A DNA stretch of 47,895 nt from contig JAQGHV010000055.1 in assembly GCA_028288785.1 (NCBI GenBank), forward strand, positions 1 to 47,895, written 5' to 3'. The DNA is from Rhodospirillales bacterium (GTDB lineage: Bacteria > Pseudomonadota > Alphaproteobacteria > Acetobacterales > Acetobacteraceae). The notes under the pieces are model-generated. The model did no database searches. It was not told where the DNA came from and was given only the letters and a program-made list of their open reading frames with translations. Positions within the stretch are counted from its first letter, which is position 1. Each line of letters starts with the position of its first letter. The translations under genes and the position numbers were made by a program. Below are positions 41,531-47,895 of the stretch, piece after piece.

Positions 41531-41554
41531 GGGCCCCACGTTTCCGTGAGGCCC
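41531..41554 (-). terminator. Intrinsic terminator of Tim44-like gene
   Basis: A 10-bp stem with one mismatch (GGGCCCCACG 41531-41540 with CGTGAGGCCC 41545-41554), 4-base loop, followed on the minus strand by six T residues. It lies 26 bases after the stop at 41580. Confidence 0.88.
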
Positions 41555-41579
41555 CCTATTCAGTCTCGGAGGCTGTGGA

Positions 41580-42551
41580 TCAGCCGGCCTGCTGGATCGC
41601 CGAAAGGCGCCACGCACCTCCGCCCGCACGAACGAACGTCCAAATCTCGGTGGCAGTCGTGCGGCGGTTCGGGTCGCCCTCGACCACGCTGTTGTCGGCA
41701 ACCTTGCGCGTGACGTCGATCATCGAGAACTTCATCGCGACGGTCGCGTAGTCCTGGCCATTCTCATGCCATGCCTCCGCGAGGTCGCCCTGGTCGAAGC
41801 TGATGTCGCGAGTCTCGTTTCGCCAGCCGCGGGCGTCGAGCGCCGCGTAGTCATCGTTGAAGTAGCCAACCATCTCGGGGGTCGCGAGGCGGTTCAGCGT
41901 GGCCATGTCGCGCGCCGACCAAGCCGCGTTCACGCCCTTGAGCAACTGCTCATAGGCCTGGAAGTCGGCGGGCGTCGGGTTGAACGGCATGGTTGCCACC
42001 GAGGCCGGGGCCGCGCTGCCGCTCATCGGCATCTGCGCCTGGCGGGCGAAGGTCGTCGCACCCATACCGGCGCCGGCACCCGCCGTGGCGTAGGCCGACT
42101 GCTGGCGACGGCCGCGGAACAGACGCATCACCAGCCAGATCACGCCAACCACCAGGGCCACCTGGAACAGCAGGCCGAGGATGGAGGCAAAGCCGCCGAT
42201 GCCGCCCAGAAGGCCAGAACCGAACAGCATGCCGATCAGGCCGGCGCCGAGCAGGCCGCCCATCATCCCACCCATGAAGCCACGCGAGGCGGAGGGCCGC
42301 GCCGCACCGGCAGCACCAGCCGCGGCCGGCGCCGTCGAACCGACGCTGGGATTGGACGGCTGCTGCGTACGCTGCATCGGCTGCGAGCTATTCGGCGCGG
42401 TTTGAGTCTGCGCAGGTGCGGATTGCGTCCGGCTGCCACGGCTGCCGGAGGACGATCCGCCACCAACGCGCGCCTCCGCAATGATCGGGGCAAAGGCCAT
42501 CAGGCCAGCGGCGAGGGCAGCGGCAACGAGAGCTGGTCGGTTACGGGGCAT
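41580..42551 (-). CDS. Tim44-like domain protein with glycine-rich membrane region
   Basis: A 323-residue protein. A signal-like N-terminus (ALVAAALAAGLMAFAPIIAEARV) leads into a low-complexity Ser/Gln/Pro region, then a Gly-rich helix pair (FMGGMMGGLLGAGLIGMLFG and LGLLFQVALVVGVIWLVMRLF). The C-terminal Tim44-like fold covers about 190-323 (DFQAYEQLLKGVNAAWSARD, VGYFNDDYAAL, ATEIWTFVRAGGGAWRLSAIQ). Function unproven. ATG 42551 is chosen over a leader starting at 42581. It ends at a good terminator. Confidence 0.87.
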   Translation of the reverse strand: MPRNRPALVAAALAAGLMAFAPIIAEARVGGGSSSGSRGSRTQSAPAQTQTAPNSSQPMQRTQQPSNPSVGSTAPAAAGAAGAARPSASRGFMGGMMGGLLGAGLIGMLFGSGLLGGIGGFASILGLLFQVALVVGVIWLVMRLFRGRRQQSAYATAGAGAGMGATTFARQAQMPMSGSAAPASVATMPFNPTPADFQAYEQLLKGVNAAWSARDMATLNRLATPEMVGYFNDDYAALDARGWRNETRDISFDQGDLAEAWHENGQDYATVAMKFSMIDVTRKVADNSVVEGDPNRRTTATEIWTFVRAGGGAWRLSAIQQAG

Positions 42552-42596
42552 TGGACGTGCGTCTCCGGTTCGGGAAAACATTACCGCGAATATAGG

Positions 42597-42962
42597 TTAG
42601 CGGGGACCGGATTGCGAGTGTCCTGTCTTGGCGCTCTCCGGCACCATGTCGGCATAGACGGCGGCCGCCCAGGGACGCGCGGCGGCGGCGATGTTCTTGA
42701 TGTCATCGGCTTCCAGCTTGGCCACGAATTCGGCGAGCGTTTCGTCCTCCTCCTCAAAGGCGCCGGCGGCGTCGATGACGACGGCCATCGCGGCCAGCGC
42801 GTCATCATCAAGATCGCCCGGGCGCAGCAGCCCGGCATCCAGCAGGTCGGGTATCTGGATGGCAGTGGCGATGGCGAGCTGCGCGGTCGCCTTCGCATCC
42901 CCGGCGCGACCTTCCGAGAGAGCGGCGAGGGCGGCGACCGCCTCGGCGAGCATGGCCTTCAT
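42597..42962 (-). CDS. Hypothetical protein downstream of pmbA
   Basis: A 121-residue protein, mainly helical and acidic (LDDDALAAMAVVIDAAGAFEEEDETLAEF in two blocks). No domain recognised. Its ATG overlaps the pmbA stop by four bases (ATGA), so it is made with PmbA. The C-terminus is polar and likely disordered. No membrane segment or signal peptide. Confidence 0.65.
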   Translation of the reverse strand: MKAMLAEAVAALAALSEGRAGDAKATAQLAIATAIQIPDLLDAGLLRPGDLDDDALAAMAVVIDAAGAFEEEDETLAEFVAKLEADDIKNIAAAARPWAAAVYADMVPESAKTGHSQSGPR

Positions 42963-44284
42963 GCGCCCGCCAGTGTCAGGCCATCGACGCGGATCGTGGG
43001 CGCGTCGGTGCCGCGGCGGAAGGTGAGGTCGTTGGCTGGCGTCATGTGCAAAAACATCTCCTGCAGGCGCCCGGCGATGGTGATCTCACTGACCGCCTCG
43101 GCCAGTTCGCCGTTGCGGATCATGAAGCCGGCGGCGCCGCGGCTGTAGTCGCCGGTCACGCCATTGACGCCCATGCCGATCAGGTCGGTGACATAAAGCC
43201 CCTCGATGATGTCGCCCATGAGCTCGGCCGGCGTCACATGGCCCGGCTCCAGCCACAAATTGGTGGTCGATGGCCCCGGCGGGCCGCCGGTGCCGCGGCT
43301 CGCATGGCCGGTGCTGACGAGGCCGAGTTGCCGGGCGCTGCGCGCATCCAGGATCCAGGTGGTGAGCACGCCATCCTCGACCACGGCGCGCGCCGCGCCG
43401 GGCTGCCCTTCGCCATCGAAGGGTCGGGAGCGCAGCCCGCGCGGGCGGTGCGGGTCGTCGCGCACCGTCAGACCCTCCGCCAAGACGCGCTGACCCATGC
43501 TGTCCTTGAGAAAGGACGTGCCACGCGCGACCGAGGCACCGTTGATCGCGCCCGACAGATGCCCGAGCAGCGAGCCCGAAACGCGGGGGGCGAAGATCAC
43601 CGGGATGCGGGCGGTCGCCGGGCGGCGCGGGTTGAGCCGTGCCACCGCCTGCTCGCCGGCGCGCCTGCCCAGCGTGGCAGCGTCCTCGAGGTCAGCCAGG
43701 TGGACTGTGTAGGAATGCTCCCAGTCGCGCTCCATCGACGTACCCTGCCCGGCCACGACCGAAATTCCCGTGCTGTGCGAGCTGCGCGTGTAGCCGCCGG
43801 CGAAACCGTTCGAAGCGACCAGCGCGATCTCGGTGCGCGACCAGCTCGCCTCGCCGCCTTCGCTGTTGGTGATGCCGGGCACCGCAAGTGCGGCTTCCTC
43901 GATCAACGCGGCGCGCGCCAGCAGCGTCTCGGCCGCGGGCTCCTCCGCATCGGCGAGGTCGAGGTCCGGAAAGGCGAAGCTGGTGGCGTCGGCGAGGCCC
44001 GCGAAGCTGTCCTCCGGCACCACGCGCGCCATGGCGACGGCACGTTCAGCCAGGGTTTCAAAACCGCGGGGATCGGCGTCGGTCGAGGAGATCACCGCCT
44101 GGCGCTGGCCGATGAACACCCGCAACCCGATGTCGAACCCCTCCGCGCGCTCCAACTGCTCGATCTTGCCGAGGCGGCGCGAAACGGACAGCGACGCGTT
44201 CTTCACCAGCAGGGCATCGGCACTGTCCGCACCGGCGCGGCGCGCGGCGGCGATCAGCGCGCCCAAGGTATCGAGATGGCTCAT
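42959..44284 (-). CDS. pmbA: TldD/PmbA-family metalloprotease component
   Basis: A 441-residue PmbA/TldE protein. It pairs with TldD to form a heterodimeric zinc protease that processes microcin B17 and degrades CcdA in E. coli. Family blocks are LERAEGFDIGLRVFIGQRQA, NSEGGEASWS, PVIFAPRVSGSLLGHLSGAINGASVARGTSFL (two blocks), NLWLEPG and GVNGVTGDYSRGAAGFMIRNGE. PmbA subunits normally lack the HExxxH zinc site, as here; tldD is not in the window. ATG 44284 has GGAGTG six bases upstream. Confidence 0.92.
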   Translation of the reverse strand: MSHLDTLGALIAAARRAGADSADALLVKNASLSVSRRLGKIEQLERAEGFDIGLRVFIGQRQAVISSTDADPRGFETLAERAVAMARVVPEDSFAGLADATSFAFPDLDLADAEEPAAETLLARAALIEEAALAVPGITNSEGGEASWSRTEIALVASNGFAGGYTRSSHSTGISVVAGQGTSMERDWEHSYTVHLADLEDAATLGRRAGEQAVARLNPRRPATARIPVIFAPRVSGSLLGHLSGAINGASVARGTSFLKDSMGQRVLAEGLTVRDDPHRPRGLRSRPFDGEGQPGAARAVVEDGVLTTWILDARSARQLGLVSTGHASRGTGGPPGPSTTNLWLEPGHVTPAELMGDIIEGLYVTDLIGMGVNGVTGDYSRGAAGFMIRNGELAEAVSEITIAGRLQEMFLHMTPANDLTFRRGTDAPTIRVDGLTLAGA

Positions 44285-44450
44285 CGCCGGCACTCCCCGG
44301 TGCGGGGTCGCAGGATCGGCTCACCAGAGAAATTCATGCTCACCCAGACGCTCCTGTCAGCCGCGCGGAGGCGTGCTTAGGCCGCCGCTCCGCTGTTGAA
44401 AGGCTAGCACGAAGATGGGCTGCCCGCGCGGCTTGTCCAGGGTTGTGCAT

Positions 44451-44464
44451 ACCAACTGGTTGGT
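44451..44464. promoter_or_regulatory. Inverted-repeat operator before tetR-like gene
   Basis: ACCAAC-TG-GTTGGT is a perfect 6+6 inverted repeat located 14 bases before the regulator ATG, a typical autoregulatory TetR-family site. Confidence 0.7.
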
Positions 44465-44477
44465 CTAGCGCCTTCAG

Positions 44478-45122
44478 ATGGATGAAGTGTCTGTCACTGT
44501 TACGAGCCTGCCGAACGCCCGCACCCGGCTGCTCCAGGCCGCACTCCGGCTGATCCGGGAAAGCGGGTACAGCGCCACCTCGGTCGATGCCCTCTGCGCC
44601 GCGGCGGGGGTCACCAAGGGCGCCTTCTTCCATCACTTCCCGAGCAAGGAAGCGCTCGGCGTCGCCGCGGCCAAGCATTGGGCGGAGATGACCGGCGCCC
44701 TGTTCGCCGCCGCGCCCTACCATCGCCACGCCGATCCGCTGGCCCGGGTGCTCGGCTACATCGATTTCCGGGCCGAACTCCTGGGCGGCCGGACCGAGGA
44801 ATTCACCTGCCTGGTCGGCACCATGGTGCAGGAAAGCTACGCCTCCAGCCCCGCGATCCGCGACGCCTGCGCGCAATCCATCTTCGGTCACGCCGAAACC
44901 CTTGAAGCCGATATCGGCGCGGCGATGGCCCAGCATGGCGTTACCGGCTTCACCGCCGCCTCCCTCGCGCGCCACACCCAGGCGGTGCTGCAAGGCGCCT
45001 TCATCCTCGCCAAGGCGCGCGACGACGTCGCCGTCGCCGCCGAGAGCGTCGCGCATCTGCGGCGCTACATCACGCTGCTCTTCACCCCCACCCCACCGCT
45101 GACAGGAGGTCTCCATGGCTAG
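44478..45122 (+). CDS. TetR/AcrR-family regulator
   Basis: A 214-residue regulator. The N-terminal helix-turn-helix (ALRLIRESGYSATSVDALCAAAGVTKGAFFHHFPSKEAL, in two blocks) is typical; the C-terminal ligand domain (about 70-205) is unassigned. It probably represses its own operon by way of the ACCAAC/GTTGGT repeat just upstream. The stop overlaps the ATG of the first VOC gene by eight bases, so regulator and effectors are one unit. Confidence 0.92.
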   Translation: MDEVSVTVTSLPNARTRLLQAALRLIRESGYSATSVDALCAAAGVTKGAFFHHFPSKEALGVAAAKHWAEMTGALFAAAPYHRHADPLARVLGYIDFRAELLGGRTEEFTCLVGTMVQESYASSPAIRDACAQSIFGHAETLEADIGAAMAQHGVTGFTAASLARHTQAVLQGAFILAKARDDVAVAAESVAHLRRYITLLFTPTPPLTGGLHG

Positions 45123-45900
45123 CCCATTCATCTGGTACGAACTGCTCACCAATGACGTCGAAGCCGCGGGCCGCTTCTACGGCGAGGTCGTCGGCTGGAC
45201 GGTGCAGCCCAGCGGTCAGCCAGGCATGGACTACCGGTTCTGGAAGGTCGGCGAGACCGCGGTCGGCGGGCTGACGGCGCTGCCGGAAGCCAAGGATGGG
45301 CCGCCCTCCGCGGACGCACCCGGGATGCAGCCGGGCTGGCTCGGCTATGTTCGGGTGCCCGACGTTGACGGCACCATCGCCCAGATGACCGGCATGGGTG
45401 GCGCGGAGGTCATGCCAGCGATGACCCTTCCCGGCGTTGGCCGGATGGCGCTCGTTGCGGACCCGCAGGGCGCCGTCCTCTATGTCATGACACCCGAGGG
45501 CAACATGCCCGCCACCACCTTCGCCCGCGGCAAGGTCGGCCACGGCGGCTGGAACGAGCTGCACACCACCGACTGGAAGTCAGCGCTCGAATTCTACGGC
45601 ACGAACTTCGGCTGGAGCGCCGCTGAAGCCATGGATATGGGCCCGATGGGCACCTACCAGCTGTTCCGCGACGGCGGCGAGAGCGAGACGATGGGCGCCA
45701 TGTTCAACAACCCCAACCTGCCGCGCCCGGCCTGGCTCTACTACTTCCACGTCGACAACATCACCGCCGCCAGGACGCGCCTCGAAGCCGCGGGCGGCTC
45801 CGTGCTCATGGGCCCGCACGAGGTTCCCGGCGGGCAGTGGATCATGCAGGCGCGCGACCCGCAGGGCGCAATGTTCGCCATCGTCGGCCCAGAGCGCTGA
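45115..45900 (+). CDS. Two-domain VOC (glyoxalase-like) protein
   Basis: A 261-residue protein made of two vicinal-oxygen-chelate domains (about 1-125 and 135-258). Each shows the pattern FIWYELLTNDVEAAGRFYGEVVGW or GWNELHTTDWKSALEFYGTNFGW and a closing DPQGA(V/M)(L/F) strand. Such proteins can be metal-dependent isomerases or dioxygenases or drug-binding resistance proteins; the activity is not decidable. AGGAGG lies about seven bases upstream of the ATG. Confidence 0.88.
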   Translation: MASPFIWYELLTNDVEAAGRFYGEVVGWTVQPSGQPGMDYRFWKVGETAVGGLTALPEAKDGPPSADAPGMQPGWLGYVRVPDVDGTIAQMTGMGGAEVMPAMTLPGVGRMALVADPQGAVLYVMTPEGNMPATTFARGKVGHGGWNELHTTDWKSALEFYGTNFGWSAAEAMDMGPMGTYQLFRDGGESETMGAMFNNPNLPRPAWLYYFHVDNITAARTRLEAAGGSVLMGPHEVPGGQWIMQARDPQGAMFAIVGPER

Positions 45901-45904
45901 GGCC

Positions 45905-46396
45905 GTGGCACAGGTGTCAACGATCACCCCCTGCCTCTGGTTCAATGGGGAGGCCGAGGCGGCGGCTGCCCTCTACGTCTCGGTGTTTCCCAATGCCGCC
46001 GTCACCAGAGTCCTCCGCTACGGAGCCGACTCGCGTTTCCCCGCCGGCACCGCGCTACTGGTCGAATTTACCCTCGCCGGGCAGAGCTTCCAGGCACTCA
46101 ATGGCGGGCCACAACACCCCCATACCGAGGCCATCTCCCTCTCCATCGCCTGCAAGGATGCCGCCGAGGTTGACCACTACTGGTCCGCCCTTACCGCCGA
46201 GGGCGGCGCGCCGGTCCAGTGCGGATGGCTCAAGGATCGCTTCGGGGTGTCCTGGCAGGTCGTTCCCGATGGGGTCCTGGCGCTCTTCGCCGATCCCGAC
46301 CCGGCGCGCGCCGCTCGCGCCCTGCAAGCCATGATGACCCAGATCAAGCTCGACCTCGCGGCCATCCGCGCGGCAGCAGACGGAGAAGCCGCATGA
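45905..46396 (+). CDS. PhnB-like VOC family protein
   Basis: A 163-residue PhnB/3-dmu-9_3-mt type VOC protein. Landmarks are TITPCLWFNGEAEAAAALYVSVFP, FQALNGGPQHPHTEAISLSIAC (two blocks), DHYWSALTAEGGAPVQCGWLKDRFGVSWQVVP (two blocks) and a tail RALQAMMTQIKLDLAAI. Activity unknown; relatives are often found beside SRPBCC (AHSA1) proteins, as here. GTG start at 45905. Its stop overlaps the ATG of the next gene (ATGA). Confidence 0.88.
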   Translation: MAQVSTITPCLWFNGEAEAAAALYVSVFPNAAVTRVLRYGADSRFPAGTALLVEFTLAGQSFQALNGGPQHPHTEAISLSIACKDAAEVDHYWSALTAEGGAPVQCGWLKDRFGVSWQVVPDGVLALFADPDPARAARALQAMMTQIKLDLAAIRAAADGEAA

Positions 46397-46851
46397 CCCA
46401 GCCGCTGTTTGAACTCGCCATCGAGCGCCAGATCAACGCAACGCCGGAGGCCATCTACAAGGTCTGGACCGAGCGCACTGAAGAATGGTTCGCGCCCAAG
46501 CCCTTCAAAACCCGCATCATCGAGCAGGACTTCCGGCCCGGCGGACGCTCCTGCCTCGTGATGGTGGGCCCAGACGGCGAAACGCCGCCGATGGAAGGCG
46601 TATTCCTGGAGGTGGTACCGAACCGCAGCATCGTCTTCACGGATGCCTTCACCGTGGGCTGGATCCCGCAATCCCCCGCCTTCATGGTGGGCTTCGCCAC
46701 CTTCACGCCGCACGAGGGCGGCACGCTCTACCGCGCCGGCGCCCGCCATTGGGACGAGGAAAGCCTCAAGAAGCACGAAGCCATGGGCTTCATCCCGGGC
46801 TGGACCAAGGTGGCCGAGCAACTCGCGGAACTCGCCGAAGCGCCGCGCTGA
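46393..46851 (+). CDS. SRPBCC/AHSA1-like protein
   Basis: A 152-residue START-like fold protein: FELAIERQINATPEAIYKVWTERTEEWFAPKPFKT (two blocks), DFRPGGRSCLVMVGPDG, MEGVFLEVVPNRSIVFTDAF and a long C-terminal helix KKHEAMGFIPGWTKVAEQLAEL. These bind hydrophobic ligands in a deep cavity. It is the last gene of the TetR-led unit. Confidence 0.9.
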   Translation: MTQPLFELAIERQINATPEAIYKVWTERTEEWFAPKPFKTRIIEQDFRPGGRSCLVMVGPDGETPPMEGVFLEVVPNRSIVFTDAFTVGWIPQSPAFMVGFATFTPHEGGTLYRAGARHWDEESLKKHEAMGFIPGWTKVAEQLAELAEAPR

Positions 46852-46857
46852 AACTCT

Positions 46858-46877
46858 CCAGGGGGCGCTGCCCCTGG
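46858..46877. repeat. GC-rich palindrome after SRPBCC gene
   Basis: CCAGGGG (46858-46864), loop GCGCTG, CCCCTGG (46871-46877), seven bases after the stop. Palindromes of this form are, from my general knowledge of Roseomonas-type genomes, a frequent intergenic repeat. It may also act as a terminator, although no T-run follows. Confidence 0.5.
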
Positions 46878-46986
46878 CCCTTCACCGCCATTCAGCAGCC
46901 TTCGCTATCGCCTCTGCGGCGAGTGGCGGGAGATCGGGCTGGCCGCGACGATTGAAGGCTAGTTTCGGGTCGTGCTCTGCGCTCTG

Positions 46987-47895
46987 CTAACCACCCGCGA
47001 TGATCGGCCTTATGCGGTTTGCCAGCACCTCCATGGCAAACGGCTTTGTCAGGACGTGCATGCCGGCGTCCAGGTGACCATTGCCCACCGCGGCGTTCTC
47101 GGCGTAGCCGGTGATGAACAGGATTGGCAGCGTCGGACGGGATTGCCGGGCGGCATCCGCCACCCGGCGTCCACTCATGCCGCCGGGCAAACCGACATCG
47201 GTGATCAGGAGATCGATCCGCACTTCCGACTGCAGCACCTTCAGCCCGGACGTGCCATCCGCGGCCTCAATCACCGCGTAACCCAAATCCTGCAGCACCT
47301 CGGTGACGAGCATGCGTATCGTCGCCTCGTCATCGACGATCAGGACCGTCTGGCCGGCCTCGGCCCGCGGCGCCGACGTCAACTCGGGCTGGAATGTCTC
47401 GACTTCCGCCGCGCCCCGATACCGGGGCAAGTAGATGCGCAGCGTGGTGCCTGCGCCGGCCTCGGAGTAGATCCGCGCCTGGCCGCCCGACTGGCGGGCA
47501 AAGCCGTACACCATGGAGAGGCCCAACCCGGTGCCTTCGCCGATCGGCTTGGTGGTGAAGAACGGATCGAACGCGCGTTCGATCACCTCGGGCGGCATGC
47601 CCGAGCCCGTGTCGGTGATGCAGAGCGTCACGTACTGGCCGGGCTGCATGTCCCGCTCACGGGCGCCACGCTCGTCCAGCCAGGTATTCGTGGTCTCGAG
47701 GGTCAACCGGCCGCCGTCGGGCATCGCATCGCGCGCGTTGATGCAGAGGTTCAGCAGCGCGTTCTCGAGCGCGTTCTGGTCGATGCGCACCGGCCATGCG
47801 TCGGGCGAGCCGACGATGCGGAAGTCGATCGCGGTGCCGATCGATCGCCCGATCAGCTCTTCCATCCCGCCGACGAGCGCGTTGACGTCGGTCAC
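46987..47895 (-). CDS. Hybrid histidine kinase, C-terminal part (5' end outside window)
   Basis: About 303 residues are visible; the frame is open to the window edge, so sensor and HisKA domains lie beyond it. The HATPase domain has N-box LENALLNLCINARDAMP, G1 DTGSGMPPEV, F-box FDPFFTTKP and G2 EGTGLGLSMVYGFA. A C-terminal receiver follows (VLIVDDEATIRML, phospho-Asp in LLITDVGLPGGMSG, Lys in LTKPFAM). This is the hybrid-kinase type common in alphaproteobacteria; the signal is unknown. The gene converges with the VOC/SRPBCC operon; the 135 bases between hold a palindrome but no gene. Confidence 0.92.
   Translation of the reverse strand: MTDVNALVGGMEELIGRSIGTAIDFRIVGSPDAWPVRIDQNALENALLNLCINARDAMPDGGRLTLETTNTWLDERGARERDMQPGQYVTLCITDTGSGMPPEVIERAFDPFFTTKPIGEGTGLGLSMVYGFARQSGGQARIYSEAGAGTTLRIYLPRYRGAAEVETFQPELTSAPRAEAGQTVLIVDDEATIRMLVTEVLQDLGYAVIEAADGTSGLKVLQSEVRIDLLITDVGLPGGMSGRRVADAARQSRPTLPILFITGYAENAAVGNGHLDAGMHVLTKPFAMEVLANRIRPIIAGG

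Noticed and set aside
41580-42551. Gly/Ser-rich region of the larger Tim44-like protein as a repeat-expansion protein
   Set aside because: The low-complexity segment is short and irregular with no repeating unit; it is common in this family between anchor and Tim44 fold.
1-47895. CRISPR arrays, prophage genes, toxin-antitoxin pairs, tRNA or rRNA genes
   Set aside because: No regularly spaced repeats, phage structural genes, recognisable small toxin-antitoxin pairs or tRNA-like cloverleafs were seen in any gene-free gap.

Overview
The window is GC-rich, gene-dense bacterial chromosome. Many genes start within the stop codon of the previous gene. The gene content is alphaproteobacterial: mnmE-mnmG-rsmG-parA-parB, a MucR/Ros regulator, GapR, a Fur/Mur-type regulator, OlsB, Tim44-like proteins and a Bug-type solute receptor. 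An Acetobacteraceae (Roseomonas-like) origin is my inference; no rRNA or tRNA is present to test it.

Layout. 1-3359: two overlapping genes, an unrecognised protein cut by the window edge and a TPR plus family-2 glycosyltransferase. 3385-9896: glycerate kinase, DUF1244 protein, GapR, an unusually arranged CoA-transferase, then a divergent epimerase/Bug-receptor pair and an AapJ-like amino-acid-binding protein. 9994-11714: a scar made of an IS481-family element lying in the remnant of an NrsF-type anti-sigma gene, next to an ECF sigma gene with three independent lesions. 11973-20633: AtzG/AtzE-like amidase pair, HrpB helicase, HtrA-like protease, a two-component system and a YbfB/YjiJ-type MFS carrier. 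20542-26333: MltA, Tim44-like protein, phosphatase, copper chaperone PCu(A)C, metallopeptidase, pterin dehydratase, quinone reductase, Ogt and a thioredoxin-like ferredoxin. 26336-31767: parS and the mnmE-mnmG-rsmG-parA-parB run, indicating a position near the replication origin. 31826-35136: fur-olsB, mucR, tusA-like and tsaB-rimI. 35275-42962: an LCCL-domain secreted protein, XthA, FAH hydrolase, a candidate small RNA, a class-I amidotransferase, an iron-sulfur/dioxygenase pair, a second parS and a second Tim44-like protein. 42959-47895: PmbA, a TetR-led operon of two VOC proteins and an SRPBCC protein, and a truncated hybrid histidine kinase.

The most notable items are: (1) an uncatalogued candidate small RNA at about 38421-38537 on the minus strand, with an extended -10 promoter, C-rich hairpin loops and a textbook terminator; (2) the decayed sigma/anti-sigma pair with its IS481 insertion; (3) two parS-like sites about 14.7 kb apart; (4) a CoA-transferase whose two halves look swapped in order; (5) a bacterial LCCL-domain protein with a frameshift in its signal peptide. 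No defence island, CRISPR array or prophage is visible.
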